This document shows positions 23,063-32,324 of a stretch of 49,113 nt of DNA, piece by piece. The notes below the pieces were generated by a model that was not told where the DNA came from, ran no database searches, and worked only from the letters and a program-made list of their open reading frames with translations. The first letter of the stretch is position 1; each line of letters starts with the position of its first letter. Source of the stretch: Chromobacterium haemolyticum (GTDB lineage: Bacteria; Pseudomonadota; Gammaproteobacteria; Burkholderiales; Chromobacteriaceae). The stretch spans positions 1 through 49,113 of the forward strand of contig NZ_MUKU01000038.1 of NCBI RefSeq assembly GCF_002081825.1, given 5' to 3'. The position numbers and the translations under genes are program-made.

Positions 23063-26000
23063 ATGGGGTGGTGGAAATCAGCGGGGCAATCGCAAGGCAG
23101 TAATAAGAAGACACCGGTTCTCAAACGCTCCCGCCTGCTGTTGCAGGCCTTGGAGCCCAGGTTGATGTTCGACGGCGCGGCGGCCGCTACGGCCGCCGCC
23201 GCCTCGGCGCATGCGGACGCGCCGCACCCCATGGAGCGACCGGCTCCGGCGGAGACGCCGGCCGCGCCGCGGTCCGCCGCGGTGGAGAGGCTGGCGGAGA
23301 AGTTCGCCGCGGCCTTGGCGCCTGCCGCGCCGGCCAAACAGGTGGTGTTTGTCGAGTCCAATGTCGTCAATTACCAGAGCCTGCTGTCGCAAATGCCGGC
23401 CGGCATGGAAGTAGTGGTGCTCAATGCCGGCCAGGACGGCCTGAGCCAGATGGCGGAATGGGCGAAAACCCATCACGGCTACGCCGCCATCCATGTGATT
23501 TCCCATGGACAGAGCGGGGATCTGATGTTGGGCAGCGTGGAGCTGACCACCGCCAAGCTGGATAGCCGTCAGGCGGACCTGAAAACCATAGGCCAAGCCT
23601 TGCGCGCCGACGGCGATATTCTGCTCTACGGTTGCGACATCGCCGCCGGCAGCAGCGGGGCCGCCTTCGTCAGCGCCTTGTCCCGCTATACCCAGGCCGA
23701 CGTGGCCGCGTCCACCGACGCCACCGGCGCGGCAAGGCTGGGCGGCGACTGGACGCTGGAACGCAACAGCGGCCATATCGACGTGGATGCCTTGCATTTT
23801 AGCTACGACGCCTTGCTGGCGCGGCCGGTAACCGGCACCACCGATTTCACCACATCGGATGGCAACACCTATAACCCATCCGGCAGCGTGGTGAACGCTG
23901 GTAACCTCCAGGGCTGGGATTTCTCGTTGCAACTGGGTTCCACCAATAACGGCGGCCAGACGATTATTGTCGAAAAAGCCGGCTCGGTGACCACGGAAAC
24001 GGTGGACGGCTATAGCGACGGCACCATTCCCATCTCCTATTTCAGCGTCAAGTCCAACGATAGCAGCCGCTTCACCTTGAATTCCATCGGCGTCGTGCTG
24101 AATGGCTTCGACTCCGGCACCGCCGGCGGCAATCTGCAACTGGTTGGCTATATCAACGGTTCCGCGGTCAGCGGCGCGACGTTGACGCTGAACGTGGGCG
24201 ACGTGTTGCAAGGCAGCGGCGGGCTGGTGACTTTCAATGTCTCCGGCAACAGCGCTTTCCAGGGCATTGATTCCTTCCGGGTGTTGGCGGCCAACGGTCA
24301 CAATGTGACCGGCATGATAGGCATAGGCGCCATCAACGCCATCAATTTCGGTTTTGCGCCGGCGCTGACCGCCAGCGGCGGTTCAAGCGCCTATAGCAGC
24401 GGCACCGGCACTGCGGTGACGGTGGACAGCGGCATCACGTTGTCCGATTCCGACAGCAGCACTCAAGCCAGCGCCACGGTGTCGATCACTAGCAACTTCC
24501 ACAGCGGCGAGGACGTGCTGGCCTTCACCAACAACGGCAGCACCATGGGCAATATCACAGCCAGCTACAACAGCGGCACCGGGGTGCTGACGCTGACCTC
24601 CAGCGGCGCCACGGCCACCCTGGCCCAGTGGCAGGCCGCCTTGCGCGCGGTGACCTATTCCGACAGCTCGCTGTCGCCCAACACCAGTTCCCGCACCATC
24701 AGCTTCGCCATCAACGACGGCGCGATCAACAGCAGCGCGGTGACCAAGACGGTGACGGTGGCGGCGGACGCCGCGCCGGTGATAGGCAACCTCAACGGCG
24801 ACAATCCCACCTTCGCCGAGAAAGGCGGCGCGGTGAAACTGGATACCGGCACCGCGGTCACGGTGACGGATAGCGATACCCCCAACTTCAACAGCGGCAA
24901 TCTGACCGTGCACATTTCCGCCAACGGCCAAAGCGGCCTGGATGTGCTGGGCATCGACACCAGCGGCACGGTGACCTTGTCCAGCGGCACCAGCGTGGGC
25001 AGCGTGGTGACGGTGGGCGGGGTGAGCATAGGGGTAATCGCCGCCAGCGGAGATGGTGTCGGCGGTCATGATCTGATCGTCACCTTCAACAGCAACGCCA
25101 CCCCGTCGCGGGTGGCCACGCTGGTGGCGGCGCTGACTTACAACAACACCAGCAACGATCCCAACACCGCTACCCGCACAGTCAACGTCAGCGTCAACGA
25201 CGGCCGCGGCGGCACGGGCTCCAGCAATGTGACGGTGGCGGTGGCGGCGGTCAACGACGCGCCCACCACCAGCGCCACCGCCAGCAATCCCACCTTCGCC
25301 ATGGGCGGCTCTGCTGTGGCGGTGTTCAGCGGCGCCAGCGTTAGCGCAATTGAATCCAGCCAGAGCATCATCCTGCTGACCCTGACCGTGTCCGGTTTGC
25401 ATGACGGCAGCAGCGAAATCCTGTCCATAGACGGCAGCAATGTGGCGCTGAGCAATGGCAACTCGGTCACCACCAGCGGCAACGGCCTGAGTGTCACCGT
25501 CTCCCTCTCCGGCGGCACCGCTACCGTATCCATCAGCAGCAGCGGCATATCCGGCAGCACCGCGGCCAGCGTGGTCAACGGCATCACCTATCGAGACAGC
25601 AACGGCAGCCCCACCGCCGGCAACCGCGTGGTGACGCTGACCAGCGTCAAGGACAACGGCGGCACCAGCAACGGCGGGGTGGACACCACCACGCTGGCCT
25701 TGGCTTCCACCGTCAATGTGGCGGTGGTGCCGGTGGTGACTCCCAGCGGCGGCAGCGCCGCCTTCACTTCCGGCGACAATACCGCCTCCACCCCAGTGGC
25801 GGTGGATGGCGGCCTCACCGTCACCGACAGCGCCAGTCCCACCCTGGTCAGCGCCACCGTGTCCATCACCGGCAACTTCCAGAGCGGCGAGGACGTTCTG
25901 GCCTTCACCAACGACGGCAGCACCATGGGCAACGTCACCGCCAGCTACAACGCCGGCACCGGGGTGCTGACGCTGACTTCCAGCGGCGGCAGCGCCACGT

Positions 26001-29000
26001 TGGCGCAGTGGCAGGCGGCTTTGCGGGCGGTGACCTACACCGACAGCGCGGTAAGCCCCAACACTGCGACTCGCACCGTCAGCTTCCAGGTCAATGACGG
26101 CAGCGCCAGCAGCAGCGTCGTCACCCGCGCGGTGACGGTGACCGCCACCGACCAGACCCCGATCGCCACCGCCAGTGGCGGTAGCGCGGTCTTCACCGCC
26201 GGGGACAATACGACGTCCACGCCGGTGGCGGTGGATACGGGCATTACGGTCAGCGATCTGGACAACACCACTTTGGCCAGCGCCACGGTGTCGATTACCG
26301 GCAACTTCCAGAGCGGCCAGGACGTGTTGGCCTTCAGCAATACCAGCGCCATCACCTTCGGCAACATCACCGCCAGTTACAACAGCGGCACCGGAGTGTT
26401 GACGCTGACGTCCAGCGGCGCCACGGCCACGCTGGGGCAATGGCAGGCGGCTTTGCGGGCGGTGACCTACACCGACACGGCGGTGACGCCCAACACCGCC
26501 ACCCGCACCGTCAGCTTCCAGGTCAACGACGGCAGCAAGAACAGCACGGCGGTGACCCGCAGTGTGACGGTGGCAGCAACCGATCAAACCCCGATCGCCA
26601 ACACCAGCGGCGGCAGTGCGGCCTTCACCGCCGGGGACAATACGACGTCCACGCCGGTGGCGGTGGACACGGGTATTACGGTCAGCGATCTGGACAACAC
26701 CACTTTGGCCAGCGCCACGGTGGCGATTACCGGCAACTTCCAGAGCGGTCAGGACGTGTTGGCCTTCGTCAACAACGGCAGCACCATGGGCAACATCAGC
26801 GCCAGCTACAACAGCGGTACCGGAGTGCTGACGCTGACCTCTAGCGGCGCTACAGCCACCTTGGCCCAATGGCAGGCCGCGCTGCGCGCGGTCACTTATA
26901 CCGACACTGCGGTGACGCCCAATACCGCCACCCGCACCATCAGCTTCAGCGTCAACGACGGTAGCAAGGACAGCGCCGCCGTGACCCGGAGCGTCACTGT
27001 GGCGGCTACGGATCAAACGCCTATCGCCACCACTACCGGCAGCGCCGGCGCCTATGTGGTGGGCGGCGCGGCCACGCCGGTGGACGGCGGTTTGACCGTG
27101 TCCGATCTGGACAACACCACTTTGGCCAGCGCCACGGTGGCCATTACCGGCAACTTCCACAGCGGCGAGGATGTGCTGGCCTTCAGCAACACCAGCGGCA
27201 GCACCTTCGGCAATATCACGGCCAGTTACAACGCCGGCACCGGGGTGCTGACGCTGACGTCCAGCGGCGCGACGGCCACGCTGGCGCAATGGCAGGCGGC
27301 CTTGCGCGCGGTCACTTACAACGACACCGCCGGTTCGCCCAACACCAGCGTTCGCACCGTCAGTTTCACCGTCAACGACGGGACCAAGAACAGCGCCGCA
27401 GCTACTCGCAATATTGCCTTGCAACTGATGCCGCCCAGCGTCTCCGGCCTGACCAGCGGCACCGACACCGGCAGCAGCCAAAGCGACGGCGTCACCAGCA
27501 ACACTACGCCCACGGTGACCGGCACCGGGATCGCCAACAGCCTTGTCATCATCTATGTGGATGGGGTGCCCATCGATAGCACGGTCGCTGACGGCAGCGG
27601 GGCCTGGAGTTACAGCTTTGTCTCCAGCCTGAGTTCCGGCGCGCACGCGATCACCGCCGTGGTCAGCAGCGGCGGCGTCAGCAGCGGCCAATCCAGCGCC
27701 TACAACGTGGTGATAGACAGCAGCGCGCCCGCGACGCCGTCCGGCGTGGTTTTGAGTACGGCGACGGATACCGGCAGCAACCATGGCGACGGCATCACCG
27801 GCAACAATCATCCCACGGTCACCGGCACGGCGGAAGCCAATAGCACGGTGACGGTGTACGTGGACGGCACGGCGGTGGGCACGGCGACGGCGGATGGGAG
27901 CGGAGCCTGGAGCTATAGCATCTCCACGCCCTTGAGCGACGGCAATCACAGCATCCGCGCCACTGCGACCGATCTGGCCGGCAATGCCAGCGGCCAGTCC
28001 ACCTCGCGCAGCATCACTGTGGACACCAGTGCGCCTGCCGTGCCTAGCGGCGTTGGCTTGAGCAGCGCCACCGATACCGGGTCCAGCCACAGCGATGGCA
28101 TCACCGGCAACAACCAGCCGACGATTACCGGCACGGCGGAAGCCAATAGCACGGTGACGGTGTACGTGGACGGCACGGCGGTGGGCACGGCGACGGCGGA
28201 CGGTAGCGGGGCTTGGAGCTACAACCTTGGCAGCTCTCTGGCGGACGGCAATCACAGCATCCGCACCACCGCCACCGATCTGGCGGGCAACGCCAGCGGC
28301 CAGTCGACGGCTTACAGCATTACCGTGGACACCGCCGCGCCTGCCGCGCCTAGCGGGGTTGGCTTGAGCAGCGCCACCGATACCGGGTCCAGCCACAGCG
28401 ACGGCGTCACCGGCAACAACCAGCCGACGATTACCGGCACGGCGGAAGCTAATAGCACGGTGACGGTGTACGTGGACGGCACGGCGGTGGGCACGGCGAC
28501 GGCGGACGGTAGCGGGGCTTGGAGCTACAACCTTGGCAGCTCTCTGGCGGACGGCAATCACAGCATCCGCACCACCGCCACCGATCTGGCGGGCAACGCC
28601 AGCGGGCAGTCGACGGCCTACGTCATCACGGTGGATACCATTGCGCCGGACGGCCCGGCGAATACCGGCCTGACTCAGGCCACCGACTCCGGCTCCAGTA
28701 ACCGGGACGGCATCACCAACGTCAACCGTCCCAGCGTGACTGGCCTGGCCGAGGCCGGCAGCAAGGTGGCTGTGTTTATCGACGGCGTGCAGGTCGGCAC
28801 CGCCACCGCCGACGGCAGCGGCGTCTGGTTGTTCAATCTGAGTCAGGCGTTGGCGGACGGCAACCACAGCGTGCGCGCCACGGCCACCGACGTGGCGGGC
28901 AACATCAGCGCGCAGTCGGCGTCGTTCACGTTTACCGTGGACACCGCCGCGCCGGCGCCGCAGTCCTTCACCCGCTTGGACCCGGTTTCCAGCTCCGCCA

Positions 29001-29983
29001 GCAGCCTGCGTTACGACCTGGTGCTGAACAAACCCATCGTGGGCCTGAACGCCAGCGATCTGAGCGTGATCACCAGCGGCGGCGCCCGCGCCAGCATCGG
29101 CAATATCGTCCGCATCAGCGATAGCCACTACGTGGTGCAGTTGACCGGGGTGGGCGGCGCGGGCTCAGTGGCGCTGGCGCTCAAGTCCGGCGTGGCGGCT
29201 GATTTGGCCGGCAACGTGACCCAGCAGCAGACGGTGGCTCCGGCCTATCAACTAAGCTCCGCCACCACGGTGGTGCTGCCGCCGTTGCCGCCGGCGGAAG
29301 CGCCGCCGCAGCCCAACACGGCGCCGGTCATCAACATCGCGCCCATTACGCCCAATATCGTGCTGGCCGCGGTGAGCGGGGTGAGCAACGGCCCCGCGCA
29401 GACGCCGCAAGGTCCGGTAGGGCCTCTGACGAGCAATCCCGTCCAGCTTTCCTTTGGCCAGGACCGTTTCGCGCCGACGCCGAGCGAACCGTTTGGACGA
29501 GGCAACGCCGGCCTGCCCTTTGTTTCCAATCTGGGCGGCACCTCGGGCGCGCCGCTGCAAGTGATGCCGGATCTGGGCGTGCGGCCGTTGGTGGCCGGGC
29601 AGGGCTTCAACTTCAGCCTGCCGCCCGGCACCGTGATTACCCGCAACCCGGACGCGGTGCTGAACATTCAGGTGCGTCAGAGCAATGGTCAGCCGTTGCC
29701 GACCTGGCTGAAGTTCGATCCTCAGACCGGTCGTTTCAGCGGCACGCCGCCGGCAGGCTGGAGCCGATCCCTGTCTTTGGAAGTGACGGTCAGCGACCAA
29801 AACGGCCATCGCGGCGTCACGCATATGCAGTTGAAAACCGGCGCGGGCGGGCAGGCGGCCGCGGCAACGGAGAAGGTTGCGGCGGCCGGCAAACCTGCTT
29901 TGCACGAGCAATTCCGCCAGCATGGCAGACCCGCTTTCGACCAGCAGATTGCCGAATGGCTGCAGGCGGAGGACGTGGTTTGA
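23063..29983 (+). CDS. giant repetitive surface protein with LEPR motif and DUF4347 domain
   Basis: A 2306-residue protein, probably exported and used in adhesion or biofilm. I chose the ATG at 23063 because GGGGAG lies 6 bases before it; an ATG 18 bp earlier lacks a site. There is no classical signal peptide. The N-terminus is basic and then has LEPRLMFDGA (30-39), the LEPR-type motif of large repetitive proteins. A DUF4347 domain (about 90-255, VVFVESNV, HVISHGQSGDLMLG, LLYGCDIA) follows. Next come cadherin/Ig-like modules (about 430-1450) and bacterial Ig-like repeats (about 1456-1966). A proline-rich linker and a putative Ig domain (PTWLKFDPQTGRFSGTPP) near the C-terminus complete it. RTX calcium repeats are absent. 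The four following genes look like its export machinery. Confidence 0.85.
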   Translation: MGWWKSAGQSQGSNKKTPVLKRSRLLLQALEPRLMFDGAAAATAAAASAHADAPHPMERPAPAETPAAPRSAAVERLAEKFAAALAPAAPAKQVVFVESNVVNYQSLLSQMPAGMEVVVLNAGQDGLSQMAEWAKTHHGYAAIHVISHGQSGDLMLGSVELTTAKLDSRQADLKTIGQALRADGDILLYGCDIAAGSSGAAFVSALSRYTQADVAASTDATGAARLGGDWTLERNSGHIDVDALHFSYDALLARPVTGTTDFTTSDGNTYNPSGSVVNAGNLQGWDFSLQLGSTNNGGQTIIVEKAGSVTTETVDGYSDGTIPISYFSVKSNDSSRFTLNSIGVVLNGFDSGTAGGNLQLVGYINGSAVSGATLTLNVGDVLQGSGGLVTFNVSGNSAFQGIDSFRVLAANGHNVTGMIGIGAINAINFGFAPALTASGGSSAYSSGTGTAVTVDSGITLSDSDSSTQASATVSITSNFHSGEDVLAFTNNGSTMGNITASYNSGTGVLTLTSSGATATLAQWQAALRAVTYSDSSLSPNTSSRTISFAINDGAINSSAVTKTVTVAADAAPVIGNLNGDNPTFAEKGGAVKLDTGTAVTVTDSDTPNFNSGNLTVHISANGQSGLDVLGIDTSGTVTLSSGTSVGSVVTVGGVSIGVIAASGDGVGGHDLIVTFNSNATPSRVATLVAALTYNNTSNDPNTATRTVNVSVNDGRGGTGSSNVTVAVAAVNDAPTTSATASNPTFAMGGSAVAVFSGASVSAIESSQSIILLTLTVSGLHDGSSEILSIDGSNVALSNGNSVTTSGNGLSVTVSLSGGTATVSISSSGISGSTAASVVNGITYRDSNGSPTAGNRVVTLTSVKDNGGTSNGGVDTTTLALASTVNVAVVPVVTPSGGSAAFTSGDNTASTPVAVDGGLTVTDSASPTLVSATVSITGNFQSGEDVLAFTNDGSTMGNVTASYNAGTGVLTLTSSGGSATLAQWQAALRAVTYTDSAVSPNTATRTVSFQVNDGSASSSVVTRAVTVTATDQTPIATASGGSAVFTAGDNTTSTPVAVDTGITVSDLDNTTLASATVSITGNFQSGQDVLAFSNTSAITFGNITASYNSGTGVLTLTSSGATATLGQWQAALRAVTYTDTAVTPNTATRTVSFQVNDGSKNSTAVTRSVTVAATDQTPIANTSGGSAAFTAGDNTTSTPVAVDTGITVSDLDNTTLASATVAITGNFQSGQDVLAFVNNGSTMGNISASYNSGTGVLTLTSSGATATLAQWQAALRAVTYTDTAVTPNTATRTISFSVNDGSKDSAAVTRSVTVAATDQTPIATTTGSAGAYVVGGAATPVDGGLTVSDLDNTTLASATVAITGNFHSGEDVLAFSNTSGSTFGNITASYNAGTGVLTLTSSGATATLAQWQAALRAVTYNDTAGSPNTSVRTVSFTVNDGTKNSAAATRNIALQLMPPSVSGLTSGTDTGSSQSDGVTSNTTPTVTGTGIANSLVIIYVDGVPIDSTVADGSGAWSYSFVSSLSSGAHAITAVVSSGGVSSGQSSAYNVVIDSSAPATPSGVVLSTATDTGSNHGDGITGNNHPTVTGTAEANSTVTVYVDGTAVGTATADGSGAWSYSISTPLSDGNHSIRATATDLAGNASGQSTSRSITVDTSAPAVPSGVGLSSATDTGSSHSDGITGNNQPTITGTAEANSTVTVYVDGTAVGTATADGSGAWSYNLGSSLADGNHSIRTTATDLAGNASGQSTAYSITVDTAAPAAPSGVGLSSATDTGSSHSDGVTGNNQPTITGTAEANSTVTVYVDGTAVGTATADGSGAWSYNLGSSLADGNHSIRTTATDLAGNASGQSTAYVITVDTIAPDGPANTGLTQATDSGSSNRDGITNVNRPSVTGLAEAGSKVAVFIDGVQVGTATADGSGVWLFNLSQALADGNHSVRATATDVAGNISAQSASFTFTVDTAAPAPQSFTRLDPVSSSASSLRYDLVLNKPIVGLNASDLSVITSGGARASIGNIVRISDSHYVVQLTGVGGAGSVALALKSGVAADLAGNVTQQQTVAPAYQLSSATTVVLPPLPPAEAPPQPNTAPVINIAPITPNIVLAAVSGVSNGPAQTPQGPVGPLTSNPVQLSFGQDRFAPTPSEPFGRGNAGLPFVSNLGGTSGAPLQVMPDLGVRPLVAGQGFNFSLPPGTVITRNPDAVLNIQVRQSNGQPLPTWLKFDPQTGRFSGTPPAGWSRSLSLEVTVSDQNGHRGVTHMQLKTGAGGQAAAATEKVAAAGKPALHEQFRQHGRPAFDQQIAEWLQAEDVV
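24360..27425 (+). repeat. five ~140-residue cadherin/Ig-like modules within the adhesin gene
   Basis: Modules containing NFxSGEDVLAF / GxGVLTLTSSG / LAQWQAALRAVTY recur near 24491, 25871, 26300, 26732 and 27149 (position of the GGCAACTTCC-type block). Spacings between the last four are 429, 432 and 417 bp. Two different modules separate the first copy from the rest (about 24770-25735). Later copies are more alike than the first. Confidence 0.8.
27737..28960 (+). repeat. four tandem 306-bp (102-residue) Ig-like repeats within the adhesin gene
   Basis: Units begin at 27737, 28043, 28349 and 28655, with an exact 306-bp period. Units 2 and 3 are almost identical at the DNA level, including silent positions, implying a recent duplication or gene conversion. 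Unit 4 is diverged, and a fifth, more diverged relative precedes unit 1 (about 27430-27736). Each encodes VTVYVDGTAVGTATADGSG-type Ig-like domains. Confidence 0.88.
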
Positions 29984-30035
29984 CCGCGGGTTTCATCCAT
30001 AACTTCACTAAACAAACAAACGCACAGGGGACGAT

Positions 30036-31559
30036 ATGACGCAACAAACACAGGGGGGAGGGGCCGGCCTCGGCGTTCTTCGAACGCTGGCCGCGCTGAC
30101 CGCGCTGGCTTTGACCGGTTGCGCGGTGACGCCTACGCCGATGAGCCTGGGAGATCGCCAAGCCACGCTGGCGGCGGATCGCCAGGCCATGTTCGGCAGC
30201 CAGGAACCGCTGGCCGGGCCGGTGACCTTGCAAGAGGCGATGGCGCGCGCGTTGAAGTACAACCTGGATTACCGGGTCAAATTGATGGAAGAAGCGATGG
30301 CGCAGCGTCAGCTGGACCTGTCCAGCCTGGACATGTTGCCCAAGCTGGCGCTGGCCGCCGGCTACACCGCGCGCAACAAGGACAACGCCTCCTCGTCGCA
30401 GAACGTCGCCACCGGAGAACAATCGCTGGTGCCGTCCATCTCCTCGGAGAAGCGCAGCCATACCGCGGACCTCAACTTGAGCTGGAACGTGCTGGACTTC
30501 GGCGTCAGCTACTACACCGCGCAGCAGCAGTCCGACCGCATGCTGATCTTGCAGCAGCGCAAGCGCAAAGTGGCGCAGCAACTGATGCAGCAAGTGCGTG
30601 AAGCCTGGTGGCAGGCGGTGGGCGCGCAGCAGCTGGAGGGCCGCATCGATTCGCTGCTGGCCGAAACCAACCGCGCGCTGGAAGACGCGAGACAGGTGGA
30701 GAAGCAGAAGCTGCGCGCGCCGCTGGAAGCGCTGAACTACCGCCGTCAACTGCTGGACGTGATCCGCCAGATGGGCATGATCCGCAACGCGCTGGCCCAG
30801 GCCAAACCCAAGCTGGCCGCCATCATGAACGTGCCGCCGGGCACCGATTTCAAGGTGGCGGTGCCGGCAGGGCTGCCCACTCCGGCCTTGGGCCTGAAGC
30901 TGGAGCAGATGGAGGAAATGGCCCTGCTGAATCGGCCGGAATTGAACGAGGCGCGTTACAACGAGCGCATCGGCGTCACCGAAACCCGCAAGGCCATCGC
31001 CAAGCTGCTGCCGGGCCTGGAATTCAGCATCGGACAGAACTACGACAGCAATAAATTCCTGGTCAACAACTCCTGGAGCGACGCCGGCCTGCGCATCAGC
31101 TGGAACCTGCTCAATCTGTTCAGCGCCGGGCCGATCACCAAGGCCGCCGACGCCCAGCTGCAAGTGGCCAAGACCCAGCGCATGGCGCTGAACATGGCGG
31201 TGTTGACCCAGGTGCACGTGGCCTACCTCGATCTCAAAGGCCGCTCGCGCCAGTTCGGGCTGGAACAAGAACTCAACGACGTGGAGCAACGCATCTACGT
31301 GCAGAACCGCAACGCCACAGACAGCGGCGTGCAGGGCCGCCTGCCGGCGATCCTGGCCGACGCCAACGCGGTATTCTCCACGCTGCGGCTGTACCAAAGC
31401 TACGGCGATCTGCAAAACGCCTACGGCCAGATGGGCTCCAGCCTGGGGATGGACCCGCTGCCGGAAAGCACCGCCAGCTATGATCTGCCGGCCTTGTCCG
31501 CCGCCTTCAAGGGCGCGGAAATGCGTTGGCAGGGTCAGGTGGCGGGGAGCAAGCCATGA
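30036..31559 (+). CDS. TolC/NodT-family outer membrane lipoprotein
   Basis: A 507-residue outer-membrane efflux protein. The signal peptide ends in LALTGC (lipobox, cysteine near residue 28), so it is lipid-anchored like NodT/OprM rather than TolC. Two long helical repeats follow, with typical features ALKYNLDYRVKLMEEAMAQ, the outer-membrane strand region LSWNVLDFGVSYYTAQQQ, and a second copy AGLRISWNLLNLFSAGP. It would form the outer-membrane channel for the system encoded downstream and is the first gene after the adhesin (53 bp gap). ATGA overlap with the next gene suggests coupled translation. Confidence 0.85.
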   Translation: MTQQTQGGGAGLGVLRTLAALTALALTGCAVTPTPMSLGDRQATLAADRQAMFGSQEPLAGPVTLQEAMARALKYNLDYRVKLMEEAMAQRQLDLSSLDMLPKLALAAGYTARNKDNASSSQNVATGEQSLVPSISSEKRSHTADLNLSWNVLDFGVSYYTAQQQSDRMLILQQRKRKVAQQLMQQVREAWWQAVGAQQLEGRIDSLLAETNRALEDARQVEKQKLRAPLEALNYRRQLLDVIRQMGMIRNALAQAKPKLAAIMNVPPGTDFKVAVPAGLPTPALGLKLEQMEEMALLNRPELNEARYNERIGVTETRKAIAKLLPGLEFSIGQNYDSNKFLVNNSWSDAGLRISWNLLNLFSAGPITKAADAQLQVAKTQRMALNMAVLTQVHVAYLDLKGRSRQFGLEQELNDVEQRIYVQNRNATDSGVQGRLPAILADANAVFSTLRLYQSYGDLQNAYGQMGSSLGMDPLPESTASYDLPALSAAFKGAEMRWQGQVAGSKP

Positions 31560-32317
31560 AGTTGACGGTATTTCGGACTACGGTCTGCCTGCTGGCGGCG
31601 GGTTGGGCCCAGGCAGCGACGCCGCCGGCCAAACCGTTGCCAGCGCCGGTGACCAACGCCAGCGACGGCCGTATCCGCGTGCAGTTGATGGCGCGCAACG
31701 CCGTGACCCTGTCCGGCGAGGTGGCGGCCAAGATCGCGGCCTTGCCGGTGCCTGAGGGCGCCAGCTTCAGCAAGGGCCAGGCTCTGGTGCAGTTCGACTG
31801 CGGCAGCTACCGCGCCCAGTTGCGCAAATCCCAGGCCTCGCTGGAGGCTGCCAGCCAGTTGCTCAAGGTGAACAACCAACTGGCCAAGCTCAATTCCGCC
31901 GGCGCGCTGGACGTGGCCCAGGCCCAGGGCAAAGCCAAGGAAGCGGCCGCCGACGCCAGCTATATGCAGACCATCGTCGGCAAATGCGTGATCAGCGCGC
32001 CCTTCAACGGCCGCGTGGCGCGCCGCATCGCCGCGGTGCACCAATATGTCAGCCCGGGCAATCCGGTATTGGACATCGTCGACTCCGGCTCGCTGGAGCT
32101 GCGCATGCTGGTGCCGTCCAAATGGCTGGCCAAGCTCAAGTCCGGCAGCAAGTTCACCGTGGCGGTGGACGAGCTGGGCGCCAGCTTCCCGGCCAGGATA
32201 GAACGCCTGGGCGCGCAGATAGATCCGGTCAGCCAGTCCATCCTCGCGGTGGGCGTCATCGAAGGCAACGGCGCCAGCCTGCTGCCGGGGATGAGCGGCT
32301 GGGCCAGCTTCAAGTAG
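31556..32317 (+). CDS. periplasmic adaptor (HlyD/RND membrane-fusion type)
   Basis: A 253-residue adaptor with a cleavable signal (MKLTVFRTTVCLLAAGWAQA). The lipoyl half-motifs are VAAKIAALPVPEGASFSKGQ and VISAPFNGRVARRIAAVHQY, with a short helical hairpin between them (about 85-140) and a beta-barrel domain afterwards. It would bridge the outer-membrane channel and an inner-membrane partner. The start at the ATGA overlap is supported by GGGGAGC. It is short for the family, missing the membrane-proximal domain. It lies 7 bp before the next gene. Confidence 0.83.
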   Translation: MKLTVFRTTVCLLAAGWAQAATPPAKPLPAPVTNASDGRIRVQLMARNAVTLSGEVAAKIAALPVPEGASFSKGQALVQFDCGSYRAQLRKSQASLEAASQLLKVNNQLAKLNSAGALDVAQAQGKAKEAAADASYMQTIVGKCVISAPFNGRVARRIAAVHQYVSPGNPVLDIVDSGSLELRMLVPSKWLAKLKSGSKFTVAVDELGASFPARIERLGAQIDPVSQSILAVGVIEGNGASLLPGMSGWASFK

Positions 32318-32324
32318 GCGGTGC

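Noticed and set aside
27737-28960. CRISPR-like regular repetition
   Set aside because: The 306-bp period is in frame and codes for Ig-like domains; there are no short direct repeats with unique spacers and no cas genes.
24383-29128. Very long antisense open frame (1581 residues) opposite the adhesin gene
   Set aside because: It is opposite repeated GC-biased codons whose complement lacks stops. It begins and ends inside the adhesin gene, has no domain pattern, and its repeats mirror those of the sense gene.
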